A stretch of 64,000 nt of DNA from Hemibagrus wyckioides (Eukaryota > Chordata > Actinopteri > Siluriformes > Bagridae): contig NC_080711.1 in the NCBI RefSeq assembly GCF_019097595.1, positions 21,538,928 through 21,602,927 of the forward strand. Direction: 5' to 3'. The position numbers and the translations under genes are program-made. The notes under the pieces were generated by a model. The model was not told the origin of the DNA. It did not search any database and saw only the letters and a program-made list of their open reading frames with translations. This document shows, in pieces, positions 45,400-57,320 of this stretch (positions are counted from its first letter, which is position 1; every line of letters begins with the position of its first letter).

Positions 45400-46175
45400 G
45401 CTTCACTTGTAATTCATACACAGATAAACACAGTCTGTATTTATTTACTGCTCCAATTCAACATAAATGTACCTGGATATAACCCCAAATAGGGGCGTGG
45501 CCTGAACTGGATTTTTTTTTTTTTTCAATATACATGAACCCTATTACTTTGCTCCTGGAAGCAATGGAAAATGCCCACAGGTAGAAATGGCAGCTCTGTC
45601 AGCATGTGTGAATGTGGTTCTGACTTTTCCTCAACCAACAAACTAACAGACATCCCAGTCCCAATACACACCTCTAGTCTCAAGCAGATCTCCTGCAGGA
45701 TTTCTAAAAACAAACCTCCTGTGTGTATTATTATCTGTTCAGAACACATTACAACTTTACAACTTCACCATATCAACAATGCTACACATTTGTGTGGCTT
45801 GTCCAGTATATAAGGTCTGGTGTAAAGGATAGAAAACAGAAATCTATAACATACAAAAACTACAGAGAATGATGACCTCTCTGTAAAGCTTGCAGCTGGA
45901 CATCCTGTCAGATCCACTGTAGTAGAAACGTAACTAAGACCTTCTAAACACAGCAACTATACTTTATTGTGAAAGGTTCATTTTAAATGATTGTTAAATG
46001 AAGATGTTCAGGTCAGTTAATCACAGAGATACGTTAGTGTTTTGTTCATTTCAGGCTAAGACAAATTCTTCAAAGAGGAAGAACATTAATGAGTAAATGA
46101 GTAAACCTGAGACTTCAAGATCATGCAGTTGATGATGCATTTTACTCCTCCACTCATGTTTCTTACATTAGAGAG

Positions 46176-46209
<34 letters not shown>

Positions 46210-46240
46210 TGAGGAGAAGGAGAGCAGCTGAGCATTTTAC
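45400..46240. other. Promoter flank of V25 with an extra insert
   Basis: 45475-45577 and 46150-46260 are paralogous to the flank of V31 (56640-56880). About 570 bp of unrelated sequence (45578-46149) sit exactly where V31 has its octamer. No gene in the insert. A (GT)n run lies at 46181-46208. Confidence 0.6.
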
Positions 46241-46267
46241 GTCACTTCACTTTTATATCAAACAACA

Positions 46268-46703
46268 ATGCTCTCATTATCAGTGCTGCTGCTGCTTTCA
46301 GCTTCATTCTGTAAGTCTCCTTGTCAGCTGAATGAATTTAGATTTAATTCCCCATTTGTAAAAATGACTTGATGACTTTTGATGATGTTCTGTTGTTGTT
46401 ATTTACAGGTGGTGTTGGCGGTGTGGAGCTCACTCAGACAGCCTCTGTGCTCTTGAAGCCTGGAGAGTCGTTCTCCATCTCTTGTAAGATCTCAGTGTGG
46501 AGTTACTGTATTCACTGGATATGGCAACCTGCTGGAAAAGCTCTGGAATGGCTCGGATATCTCTGTAGTGGTGGTGGCACTGATCTCAAAGACACAATGA
46601 AGAGCAAGATCAGTCTCAGCCAGGACAAATCCATCAGCACGGTTTATTTAAGAGGACAGAACTTTCAGGTCGAGGACACGGCTGTGTATTACTGTGCCAG
46701 AGA
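46268..46703 (+). pseudogene. IGHV segment V25, open V exon but RSS and octamer lost
   Basis: Leader exon 46268-46310 (MLSLSVLLLLSASF, donor GTAAGT), V exon from 46409 after ATTTACAG. Open: GGVELTQTASVLLKPGES, Cys23 in SISCKIS, CDR1 SYCIHW, framework 2 WQPAGKALEWLG, CDR2 [36 protein letters not shown]. Cys appears in both CDR1 and CDR2. The conserved framework 2 Arg is Trp. The heptamer is CACAACA (46704-46710), and the nonamer is cut off at about 46731 by LINE-associated sequence. Recombination is unlikely. Confidence 0.85.
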
Positions 46704-46731
46704 CACAACACGACAAACTCACTGAAGCCCT

Positions 46732-49700
46732 AGCGCTCTTATTGACTTGGTGTTGCATTTGATCTGATCTGTCCCGTTGAGCAAGATATGTTATACGTTC
46801 TTTATAGTATGTATTTCTGATCTTCTTCTATGCTATAATTACTGTTTCTGATTACAATCATTATTACTCTTAGGGAAGGTTCTTGTTTCTTTCTGCACTC
46901 TCATCTATTATGGTTTTCCCTGTGATTATTTTATAGCTATAATGCTTACAGTGAATTATGGATTGTCATAGTTCTGCTCATATGTTAAACCTACTACTGG
47001 GTGTTTCATATTTCATACCGAGGATATATCTTATCTTATGGAACTGAGAGTATATAAGGTAAGGAGAGATAAGGAAGTGGGTGATATATTTAGTTGTTGT
47101 TTTGGGGGTTTGGTTGCTGTGGTGATCTCTAAGGGGTGGGTTGATTTGGTGGGAGGGTGGGGGATTTTTACGGGGTGGCACTATGCTGGCATTGTATATT
47201 CTGTTTTTGGTGTTCTTTTGTTGTTTTTTGCTTTCATTTTTGTAATTTTTTGTATTCAATCACAATCCTCTGTTGTATATCTCAATGGGTAGAGATTTAA
47301 GATTTTTGAGCTAGAATGTTAGGGGTTTAAATCATCCGGTGAAGAGAAACAGAGTACTTGCTCATCTCCGACAGCAGAAAGCAGAGGTTGTCTTTTTGCA
47401 AGAAACTCATTTACGCAGTGTAGACCATTCTCGCCTCAACCGTGGGTGGGACGGGCAGATCTTTCATTCCTCATTTCAGGCAAAGGCAAGAGGTGTAGCT
47501 ATCTTGATTGATAAGAATATACCCTTTGCGCCAAATAATATTACCTCAGATAAGAATGGTCGCTATATAATTGTTTCGGGCACTTTATGCAATGAGAATA
47601 TAAATTTAGCTAATCATTATTCCCCTAATGTATGATGTCAGTTTCTTTAAACACACACTCTCTCTTGTTCCTGATTTAAATTCGCACTCTCTTGTACTCA
47701 GGGGAGACTTTAATTGCTGTCTTGACCCAGTGTTAGACCGCTTGTCATCTAAGCAATGCACCCCAGGCAAATCCTCTATTTACCTAAATAGTTTCTTTTC
47801 TAAATATGGCCATCAGATGTATGGTGATTTTTGAACCCCCCAAAAAGAGAATTTTCTTTTTTTTCAAATGTTCATCATTCTTACTCTCTGATTGATTATT
47901 TCATCTTGGATAAAGCTTTAATTTCTAGATTTCAATCCTGCTCATATCAAAGTATTATCATATCGGATCATGCCCCTCTTATCCTTGATTTGACCTTTTC
48001 AGACTTGCCTTCCCTTAGGACAAACTGGCGTTTCAATACTTCACTCTTGGGAGATGAGAATTTTATTTCCTTTGCTGCTGACCAGATTTCTTTTTTCCTA
48101 AGTGTTAATAAATCAGTGGATGTTTCAAACTCAGTAGTGTGGGAGGCTCTTAAGGCATATATGAGAGGCCAAATTATTTCGTATGCCACTACTAAAAGAA
48201 AGCGTGCCAGAGAAAAGCAAGCATCTCTTGCTAATGAGATTTCCCATTCCGGATTTAGAAGCTCCCATCTCTCGAAGGAAGTGAAAGCTGCTATTGCTTC
48301 CCTACAATCTGGGAAATCCCCGGGACTCGATGGTTTTCCGTCAGAGTTTTATAAAAAATTCTTGATATAGCTCGCCCCTTTTTTGACTACTGTTTTTTCA
48401 GAGGCCTTTGAGAAAGGAACTCTCCCCACAACTTTAAATCAAGCATGTATCTCTTTATTGCTTAAAAAAGATAAAGACCCGTTATATTGCTCTTCATACA
48501 GGCCCATTTCTTTGCTTAATTGTGATGTTAAAATTTTGGCGAAGGTGCTTGCCTCGAGACTTCAAGATGCTCTCCCTGCCATCATTTCTCCTGATCAAAC
48601 AGGTTTTATAAAGAATCGTCAGTCTTTTTTTAATATCCGCCATTTGCTTAATGTGGTATATTCTCAGCATCAGTCCATTCCAGAATGTGTTGTCTCTTTG
48701 GATGCTGAGAAGGCATTCGACAGGGTAGAGTGGGAGTATCTTTTCTTAGTTTTAGAAAAATTTGGATTTGGTCCAGCCTTTCTCTCTTGGATTAAGTTGC
48801 TTTATAGCGCTCCTTCTGCTGTAGTTCTGACCAGTGGTCTTTATTCTCAACCATTTAATTTGCATCGCGGAACCCGCCAGGGCTGTCCGTTAAGCCCATT
48901 ATTATTTGCCCTAGCTATTGAACCCTTAGCAATTGCTCCACGTGAATGTCAGCAGATTACTGGAATTACATGTGGTGAGGCCGTGCATAAAGTAACTTTA
49001 TACGCAGACGATTTACTACTTTTTATCTCTAATCCACAGACTTCTTTACCTGTAGCTTTAACCATGCTTGAGGTTTTCTGGCTACAGGCTTAATCTGGAT
49101 AAGAGTGAATTTTTTTTCCAATCAATAAGGTAGATATGCAATTACAGTACTCCAATATACCATTGAAGCCAGTAAAAAACAAATTTACTTATCTTGGTGT
49201 CTGTGTTACTCACCATCATAAACACCTTTTTAAACATAATTTTGGTATGCTTTTGGAACGGATTAAGAAAGATCTTTCTAAATGGTCCCCTTTAAAGATT
49301 TCTCTTATCAGACGCATTAATTCCATTAAGATGGTAGTTCTCCCCAAATTTCTTTATCTTTTTCAGTCTTTACCGCTGTATATCCCTCAATTATTTTTTA
49401 AATCCTTGTTATTTCTACTTATATTTGGAATGGTAAGCATCCTTGTTTGCGTAAAACATACCTTCAAAGGTCTAGACGAGATGGTGGTATGGCATTGCCT
49501 AATTTTAAGTTTTATTACCGGGCAGCTAACGTATGAAATACACAGTATTGGTGGCATTATCACCTTCTACCTAATAAACCACCCTGGATGGACATGGAAA
49601 TACATGCCCATAAGCAAATTTCCCTTCCAGGACTTCTAGCAACCAAATTACAGTTAACTTCTTATACCTCTGTCGAGTGCCCAGTGGTTAAACATTCGTT

Positions 49701-50028
49701 GAGGATATGGACCCAGTTTAGGAAATCATTTGGTTTTAAGGATCCTCCTCTTCTTGGCCTGTTGCCTGTAATCACCTCTTCTTGCCTTCAATGCAGGATG
49801 GGATGTTTAGGAGATGGGCTGACAAGGGGATAAAATGCTTCAAAGATTTATTTACTGATAATTTATTTGCTTCTTTCGAACAGTTAGTATCTCATTTTGG
49901 TCTTATTAAATCTGATTTCTTTAGAGTCTTGCAAGTAAAAGATTTTGTTATGTCACTTTTTTCGGATTTTCCAGTGATGCCTCCTGAAAATCCTATGGAT
50001 AGTTACCTTTCTTGTAAGTGGCCTCACT
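46732..50028 (+). mobile_element. L1/Tx1-like LINE, broken ORF2
   Basis: From about 47300: AP endonuclease (FLQETHLR, RGDFNCCLD, ISDHAPLILD) with frameshifts. An internal deletion follows, then reverse transcriptase: SGKSPGLDGFPSEFY, YRPISLLN, LDAEKAFDRVEW, HRGTRQGCPLSPLLF and the catalytic box YADDLLLF, then a C-terminal part to about 50026. Several stops and shifts separate the pieces. The RT block alone is well kept. Left and right flanks belong to two different VH families, so the insertion was accompanied or followed by a deletion. Confidence 0.88.
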
Positions 50029-50055
50029 GAATAATTGCATGATTGTTGTTCACAG

Positions 50056-50355
50056 GTATTAAATGTATTGAACTGGTTCAGCCTGCAGTCATGGTGGTTA
50101 AGCCTGGAGAATTATTTTCAGTCCCCTGTAAGATCACTGGATACTCAGCCACTAGCTCCTGCACTAACTGGATACGTCAATCAGGACATGTACTGGAATG
50201 GATCGGCTGGTACTGCAGCTCAAGTGATACTGCCAGCATAAATTCACTAAAGAACATGATTCGTTTCTCAGCTGAAGCCTCCAGCAACACTGTGACTTTA
50301 CACGGGCAAAACTTTCAGACTGAAGACACAGCTGTGTATTACTGCACTCGTAACT
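50056..50355 (+). pseudogene. IGHV segment V26, intact V exon without leader
   Basis: Sister of V1. The V exon 50056-50355 begins after GTTCACAG and is open: IKCIELVQPAVMVVKPGE, Cys23 in SVPCKITG, CDR1 TSSCTNW, framework 2 RQSGHVLEWIG, CDR2 [33 protein letters not shown]. Upstream, only about 26 nt of intron survive before LINE sequence; the leader and promoter are missing. It provides the empty-site reference for the hAT insertion in V1. Framework 2 SGHVLE is atypical. Confidence 0.92.
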
Positions 50356-50394
50356 CACAGTGAGACAGATCAACAAAGACGCTTTACAAAAACA
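50356..50394 (+). other. RSS of V26 (23 bp spacer)
   Basis: CACAGTG at 50356-50362, 23-bp spacer, ACAAAAACA at 50386-50394. Confidence 0.93.
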
Positions 50395-50940
50395 CCCAAA
50401 AACTGGCAGAAACAGTGTTTTATCTCCATGTTTTACCTTCTGTGTTTCTCAGAAGTGTGAGAAGACAACACCAGATTAAATGTATTTAATAAAGCATATA
50501 TCTCATGGTAATTGGTAATTACTGTCCTGCAGTCCACTAAATCATTGTTCCTTGTCCAGTGGGATTGAGTTTAACATAATTATAGGAAATGATAAATCAG
50601 TATGTAGTTAAGCATTTCAATATTAAACCCTTTCAGTTTATTAAAATGAAAGGTTTTTTTCCTGATTTAAATTGACCTTTTTTATTTTTGTTATTTCTGC
50701 TTTGATGGCTTAAATTTTCCAACACATGAGCACAAGTCACGTTGTGAAGCGTGCTGATCACCATTGAAAATCACAACAATTCCCGCCAGTAACACAGTTA
50801 CAATTCTTAAATGGCCAGCAATATTTCAGTAATGTATGGGAATCGCAATAATACACACTTAATGTGCAGTACACTTAAACCAAGACTCAGATAACCAGTC
50901 TCACGAATGACATCAGCTTTTCAACCTAGTTACATTATAA
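50395..50940. other. 3' flank of V26, no gene seen
   Basis: The first ~300 bp match the flank of V1. The remainder, to the V27 promoter, is unrecognised. Confidence 0.45.
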
Positions 50941-51120
50941 ACCAACATTAGATGAATCTCCTCTTCATGATTTAAATACATTTCAGATACATTCTCCTCC
51001 CATCATCAGCAGATAAGCAAATCCAAGCATCAGAGCTGGATCTCACTCTATTTATATGATGTGATGGTGTCTGTTAAACTTTGGAGAACAGAGAAGACTC
51101 CAGTACAAACAACACACACC

Positions 51121-51556
51121 ATGTTCTCTACATCTCTACTGCTCCTGCTGGCAGCTGCTTCTTGTGAGTGCTTTATCAAATTCATTCATTTACTAGATGA
51201 AGAATAAAGGTGCAGCAGATATTGTGTGAGATATCACCATGTGTTTTCCTCCACAGATGTACATGGTGTGGAACTGACTCAGCCTGCTTCCATGACAGTC
51301 CAGCCAGGCCAGAGTCTCTCCATCCACTGCAAGGTTTCATATTCAGTTACGAGCTATACTACAGCTTGGATCCGACAACCTGCAGGAAAAGCTCTGGAGT
51401 GGATTGGATACATCAGTAGTGGTGGGAGTACAGCTTACAGTGACAAACTGAAAAATAAGTTCAGCATCTCCAGAGACACTTCTACTAACACAATAACAAT
51501 TGGAGGACAGAACATGCAGACTGAAGACACAGCTGTGTATTACTGCGCTCGTGAAC
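51121..51556 (+). CDS. IGHV segment V27, apparently functional
   Basis: DVHGVELTQPA family. AAGCAAAT at 51015-51022. Leader exon 51121-51163, V exon from 51257 after CCTCCACAG. Open: Cys23, CDR1 TSYTTA, WIRQPAGKALEWIG, CDR2 [36 protein letters not shown]. Confidence 0.95.
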
Positions 51557-51595
51557 CACAGTGAGACAGAATAGTGGATTCCTCTTACAAAAACC
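51557..51595 (+). other. RSS of V27 (23 bp spacer)
   Basis: CACAGTG at 51557-51563, 23-bp spacer, ACAAAAACC at 51587-51595. Confidence 0.95.
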
Positions 51596-52670
51596 TTATG
51601 AGACATGTTACACACATCCTCTCAATGCAACTAATAAATCATCTCAGTCACACTTTCACTTTCTTCTACTGGAATGAAGTCAGAATCTTTTGCAGCATTT
51701 TAAAACACAGTCACACAAAGTTAGTATGAAATAAAAAGAAAACATTATTGAAAGAGTGTTCATTCAAAACCATTATTAATCCCTTCATTTGACAGGATTT
51801 TTTTTTTTTTTTTACCAAAATTTGGAATCAGCATTTACTGAGTGGATTCAGGAATAATACAGCATGTTTCCAGCAGTGTGTTGTGTTTAACACACAGTCT
51901 GTTCTCACAGTGTGAGGTGCAATAATTGAAACAACTGAAGGAGGCAGCAGAGTTTAACAAATAAAGTGAAAAAAGTGAATCCACAAACTGCATTCTGTAT
52001 GAGACTCATTCACTATCACTCATTATCAGACAAGTATTGATTTATTTTTCATAATTTAGGATAATTTGTGCTACATATTACCATATTTACACCAGATATG
52101 AAGTATTTTATAAAAACAGAATAAAAAAATGCATTCTGTCCTCCTCCATTCATTATCATGATGATGTGAAACCTCTGCTAGATTTGAGTTTTACAGATTA
52201 ATTGATTATGTGAATGCTTTAATTTCTTTTGCAGGTGTAAAATATTAACATTTCATATTATTTTTTTTTTTAAACATTGAAGGCCAAAACATATTAGAGA
52301 AATCCTGTCAAAGTCTATTGGATAAAGGGTTTTGCTCCTTTTGGTTTATTCAAAACGGATAAGTAAAAAAAGAGAAGCAGATGCTTTAAATGATTCCATC
52401 ATTCACAAAGATTTAATAACAGACATGTTGTTGGCATGAGCTACTGACTAAATGAATCAGTGATGATTTGTGACCTGAATTATTTCTTTAATTAATTTCA
52501 GTTTCTATTAGACAGTTAGTGTTACAGTTTAGAGGTTGAAAGTGATTTACATACTAAATTTAACTTTTTTACTCAGTTTTAAATAAATATAAAGTACCAT
52601 ACGGTAAGCACCAAAGAACATTTTTCACTGTGGTTATAAAACCTGTAGAACACCATCATAACAATATGTA
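51596..52670. other. 3' flank of V27
   Basis: No gene. It contains the conserved downstream block (about 51860-52030). It passes at about 52520 into the promoter flank of the ECAVELTQD family. Confidence 0.6.
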
Positions 52671-52770
52671 AATGAATATGCAAAACGTTCCCCTTACAGC
52701 TACATATAGAGAAATATCAGCCACGGTCACTGTGGGCTCTGGAGAGTTTAGCACTGCTTTTAGATAAAAG

Positions 52771-53229
52771 ATGTTCCTTCCAGTTCTGCTGCTGCTGGCA
52801 GCTTCATCCTGTGAGTTTCACTTCAGTAATGAACTCAGAGCTGCTAGTAAATTACTGCAGTTATAACCTACTGTACATACATTTTTACTGAAACTGTGAC
52901 ATCTCTTTTTTTCAGATGTGGAATGTGCAGTAGAGCTCACTCAGGACACCTCAGTGATGTTAAAGCCTGGAGATTCTTTAACCCTCAGCTGTAAAGTATC
53001 CGGTTACTCAGTTACTGATAACAGCTACGCCACAGGTTGGATTCGACAACCTGCAGGGAAAACTCTGGAATGGATAAATGACATTTGGGGGGGTGGAAGC
53101 ATGTATCATAAAGAGTCTCTAAAAAGCAAGTTCAGTATTTCTAAAGATGCCTCCAGCAGCACGGTGACTCTGAGAGGACAGAACATGCAGACTGAAGACA
53201 CAGCTGTGTATTACTGTGCTCGTATACCA
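52771..53229 (+). CDS. IGHV segment V28, apparently functional
   Basis: The only complete member of the ECAVELTQD family here. Octamer-like ATGCAAAA at 52678-52685. Leader exon 52771-52810 (MFLPVLLLLAASS, donor GTGAGT), V exon from 52916 after TTTTTCAG. Open: AVELTQDTSVMLKPGDSL, Cys23 in LSCKVSG, CDR1 TDNSYATGW, framework 2 QPAGKTLEWIN, CDR2 [35 protein letters not shown]. The residue after LEWI is Asn where most segments have Gly. Truncated relatives are V7 and V16. Confidence 0.94.
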
Positions 53230-53267
53230 CACAGTGACACAACAAGCTGCAGTGCTGCACAAAAACC
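53230..53267 (+). other. RSS of V28 (22 bp spacer)
   Basis: CACAGTG at 53230-53236, 22-bp spacer, consensus nonamer ACAAAAACC at 53259-53267. Confidence 0.93.
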
Positions 53268-53269
53268 TC

Positions 53270-54235
53270 ATCTTCACAGTTCACTTCTTTGATGAAATAA
53301 CAACTACATTTTACACAGTAACTAATCCCCACATTACAATAAATTCAGCTTAGACAGATCAGCATTTACCAAAAAATAATACAAGTATTAACTTAGTTCA
53401 AAGTTAATAATAAAATATAATTATTTTTATTTTTTTTACTTCATATATTGATTTAAATATTGTCTCAATTAACTGCTAATAATTTGAATTACAAATTACA
53501 TTTTTATATAAAAAGTAGACATGATAAACTGTTTCACTCTTTGTGAAAATGTAATTAGAAGATAAAACATTTGTTGATATGAATAAGTTTTCTGTAATGT
53601 GATGTTTATTTTTGAGTTGTTGGAAGAAGTCTCCAGTATCAGAGCTAGGTCAGGGTTAAAGGTGACTTCATTCTCAGTATGGGAAAGTCTTCAGGACAGA
53701 GGAGTTTTTCTCAGTAACAGGACAGGTGGTGAGGGAAGGACTGTTTCTAGTTGTAATAATGCGCATAGTCACAGGAAATAACTTGTTTGACTTTAAATGA
53801 ACAAAATAAATAAATAAATAATAATAAAAAAGAAATAAAAATGGTTAATGATGATACATGAAAGACTTCAGGACTAATATGAAAACCTTTGGTGAAACCT
53901 GGAACTCTGCTTTGATTCATTGTTGATTATTTTTCTATATCAAAACCTCCCCAATGTTTTATTCCTTACTTACTGGCACTGAGCTTCTCCACTTGTGTTT
54001 GTTTATGTAAAGCTCCAAGTAAGTAAACAGCAATTTATTCTTAATACAGGATGACTAGAAGGCAGTCTGAGTGAATAAACCATTTATAGGGGAACTTTGG
54101 TGGAAAAGTAAAGAAAAGTACAGAAATATCTGAATACAGTGATTGGATTTGTATAAGATACAGTGATGTGGTATGAATGGAATGATGAATATAAATATAG
54201 AATGTTGTATTTATTGGTAAAGCGCATGTAGTGCA
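53270..54235. other. Intergenic, nothing recognised
   Basis: AT-rich 3' flank of V28, partly shared with 5210-5460. A short (AAAT)n run is near 53807. No gene seen. Confidence 0.45.
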
Positions 54236-54239
54236 GTTT

Positions 54240-54620
54240 TTTTACTATTGTGCAATTGTGCTTTAGTCCAGCTGGGGTCATTGATGTTATGGTATAAGTC
54301 TAGAAAAGTCCAGGCTCTAGGTGTTCTCCTGGTTGAGGGCCTGAATGACCTGCAGGATGAAGCTGCTCCTCATTCTCACTGTGTTAGGGAGCTCAGTGTA
54401 CACTCAGCTGATTGCACCACCCTCTGTAGAGATGTCAGGTTCCGTATGATGTGAACATCAAGGTACCAGAAACTGTCCACTCTCTCCACTTGGCTCCCGA
54501 TGATCATGAGTGACTGGTAGTTCCCCTCCTGCTTTGTGCTGAAGTCCTCTATCAACTTCTTTGTCTTGCTGATGTTCAGGAGATTGTTCTCCTGATTTTT
54601 AATCTCCTCTAGGTAAACCG
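54240..54620 (-). mobile_element. Rex-like LINE fragment
   Basis: The minus strand keeps a diverged piece of the same protein region as 15308-16252: KTKKLIEDFSTKQ-like, then SLMIIGSQVERV and an FLGVHI-like remnant. No catalytic motif. Several frame breaks. Confidence 0.6.
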
Positions 54621-55014
54621 TCTTACTGTTGTAATCTACCTCACAATGATTCCTATGAATTTGTAGGGTATAAAAATTAAAAAGCTACATTTAGTAAAAC
54701 AGGTTCTTGAACGTTTCCTAATGTGTTCATTAGATAAGTAAGGCATCTTCGAGAAATTATTTGACTTGGTTCCCTTTCTGATAGAGAAACATTCTGTTGT
54801 AGGGATTTACAAAGTACCTTATCATCCACACATCTATACAGTGAGCAGCATGTGGTTGTGGATTGAACACCTCCATAGTGGTCATGGACACTCCCTATTC
54901 AAATAGAGTCGTGTATAAACAGCATGTTCTTGACTGCTCTAGTTTCCAGTGAGCTCTGTGATAGATAACACTCCCATACACTTTAAATCTGGGTGAAGCA
55001 GAACTCAGAGAAGG

Positions 55015-55447
55015 ATGATTTTAGGACAGTGTATTTTACTGGTACTCATTTCATGTAAGTTTATGTTTTTTATGTGAATATTATTAGCATTAAAATCATT
55101 ATAAAATAACATTACCTAGTTCTACTCTTTTCTTCCAGATTCTTATGGACAGTCCCTGACCTCCTCAGCTTCTGCGGTGAAGAGACCTGGAGAGTCGGTC
55201 ACTCTGTCCTGTACTGTCTCTGGATTCTCAATGGGAAGCTACAACATGCACTGGATCCGTCAGAAACCAGGACAAGGACTGGAGTGGAGTGGATCAGGCG
55301 TATTGACACTGGCACTAGCACTGGATTCGCTCAGTCACTGCAGGGCCAGTTCTCCATCACTAAAGACACCAATAAAAAACATGCTGTACCTAGAAGTGAA
55401 GAGTCTGAAAGCTGAAGACACGGCAGTTTATTACTGTGCACGAGACT
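55015..55447 (+). pseudogene. IGHV segment V29, two compensating frameshifts
   Basis: DSYGQ family. ATTCAAAT at 54897-54904 and TATAAA at 54914-54919. Leader exon 55015-55054, V exon from 55139 after TTCTTCCAG. Framework 1, Cys23 and CDR1 GSYNMHW are normal. In framework 2 a 5-nt tandem duplication (AGTGG, about 55286-55290) shifts the frame; an extra A in an A-run near 55375 restores it. About 30 residues across CDR2 and framework 3 are read out of frame, yet no stop arises and the end [10 protein letters not shown] is normal. Probably non-folding, but the exon stays open. Confidence 0.85.
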
Positions 55448-55485
55448 CACACTGACACAACAGACTCCAGAGCTGTACAAAAACT
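55448..55485 (+). other. RSS of V29 (heptamer CACACTG, 22 bp spacer)
   Basis: CACACTG at 55448-55454, 22-bp spacer, ACAAAAACT at 55477-55485. Confidence 0.85.
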
Positions 55486-55928
55486 TACACAAGCACGTCC
55501 TCATGAGCTGTAAATATTCCCTCAGCAGGAAGCTGCACATCAGCTCTACGACAATGATTCTGATGACTAGTTGTGACTATATACTGTACTATTCATGCTT
55601 TTACTCCTCCTATAAGTGATACCAGCTGCAGGAACACTACAGGTAAACAGTTAATTCCTGAATTTAGAAACACAGAGTCTGTTCAGCAGCACAGAATCTG
55701 ACGAGAGATTAAACGAAATGTAACATGCATTCTGCAGCATCTCTACTACAAACTCCTAAATATAAAAATCATCTGTAGGGGGCAGCAGGTTGCTTGTTTT
55801 CAATAAGGATTCATGAAACTATGAAAGCTAACAGCTGAAGGATGTTTATGCAAATTCACCCTGCTATATAAAAAATCAGCCTCTTGCTCACCAGAAGTTT
55901 GTGTCACACGACTGAATCAAAGAGCTTG

Positions 55929-55983
55929 ATGATGGAGCTGAGGGTCACTCAGTACTACATCTTTGTTATAATGTTAACCAAAG
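55929..55983 (+). pseudogene. Orphan IGHV leader exon V30
   Basis: MMELRVTQYYIFVIMLTK leader with octamer ATGCAAAT at 55848-55855 and donor GTACCC. The intron continues only to about 56010 (GAGACTTCTTT), then unrelated GC-richer sequence follows. No V exon was found before V31. Confidence 0.88.
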
Positions 55984-56009
55984 GTACCCGAGACTTCTTT
56001 CTGTCTGTC

Positions 56010-56640
56010 TCTGTCGAGGTATATGCCCCACTCCCGAGCTCCAAGTTCCAGTGTGACCACTGGCTCTACCCCTGGTCTGAGTCTCGTCGCTTGGTGTTGC
56101 TCACTGTGGATGCTGTGGATGGATTTGTGTGGACAGCCTGTGACCAGGAGACAGCCGTGGACAGAGCCACCTGGGGACTTTCACACTGTCACGGATCTGC
56201 CGTTACATCTGTCAGGCTGCGACAAATATACCTGCGGCAACTGGAGCGGAACTTATACAGCTCATTAACACTAAACTCCAAATATACAACTAGCAACAAT
56301 TAAGCACATTATGTGACTTAGTCACTTTACTACAGAACCCATTTGCAACATACCTGCCTCGCTCATGTCCAAAGCTGTTCTGAGCGAGGGCGAGAATTAA
56401 CTAAACAATTACACAGGCAGAAATGACATCACTCAAATATAAAACTCAATGTATTACTTTAAAACAAAAATACAATTACCCACAATATTATAATGACATC
56501 AACAGCAATATACACAAACAAACAAAAATATAATTAAAATAAGTATAGTCAGTTCCCGTGGAAAATTACTTAAAGTTTGCTGGAAGAGTCACATGACCTA
56601 AAACGCTTCAGAAACATTAAATAAAAACAGATAAAAAATG
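56010..56640. other. Unrecognised insert after the V30 leader
   Basis: A GC-richer stretch (56010-56270) carries an open frame continuous with the leader. It does not resemble a V exon and I cannot identify it; it may be a retroelement 5' region. The rest is AT-rich with nothing recognised. Confidence 0.35.
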
Positions 56641-56884
56641 TATCTGGATATAACCCTAAAGTGGGTGTGGCCTTAACTAGTATTGTTTCTTAAAAATATA
56701 CATGAAACCTATCACTTTGCTCCTGGAAACAGTGGGAAAAAAGCCCACATTTTATGCAAATCCTCCACTCATGTCTCTTACATTAGAGAGGTCTGTGTGA
56801 GTGTGTGTGTGTGAGTGTGTGTGTGTGTGTGTGGTGAGGAGGAGAGCAGCTGAGCCTTTTACTTCACTTCACTTTCAAACAACA

Positions 56885-57320
56885 ATGCTTTCATTATCGG
56901 TGCTGCTGCTGCTTTCAGCTGCATTCTGTAAGTCTCCTTGTTAGCTGAATGAATTTAGATTTTATTCCATGTTTGTGAAAATGACTTGATGACTTTTGAT
57001 GATGTTCTGTTGTTGTTTTTTACAGGTGGTGTTAGCGGTGTGGAGCTCACTCAGACAGCCTCTGTGCTCGTGAAGCCTGGAGAGTCGTTCTCCATCTCTT
57101 GTAAGATCTCAGAATCCAGTTATTGTATTCACTGGATACGGCAACCTGCTGGAAAAGCTCTGGAATGGCTCGGATATCTCTGTAGTGGTGGTGGCACTAA
57201 TCTCAAAGACACAATGAAGAGCAAGATCAGTCTCAGTCAGGACAAATCCATCAGCACGGTTTATTTAAGAGGACAGAACTTTCAGGTCGAGGACACGGCT
57301 GTGTATTACTGTGCCAGAGA
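56885..57320 (+). CDS. IGHV segment V31, open, degenerate heptamer
   Basis: Sister of V25. Octamer ATGCAAAT at 56754-56761. Leader exon 56885-56927 (MLSLSVLLLLSAAF, donor GTAAGT), V exon from 57026 after TTTTTACAG. Open: GVELTQTASVLVKPGES, Cys23 in SISCKIS, CDR1 SSYCIHW, RQPAGKALEWLG, CDR2 [36 protein letters not shown]. It has one Cys in each of CDR1 and CDR2. All coding features are intact. Rearrangement may be inefficient because the heptamer is CACAACA. Confidence 0.9.

Noticed and set aside
47038..47292. 84-aa ORF before the LINE endonuclease
   Set aside because: Low-complexity hydrophobic translation of GT-rich sequence, probably LINE 5' untranslated region; no ORF1 domain recognised.
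55884..56303. 139-aa ORF running through the V30 leader into GC-richer sequence
   Set aside because: The leader has a normal donor at 55984; the continuing frame is not V-like and is probably fortuitous read-through of the intron and an inserted element.
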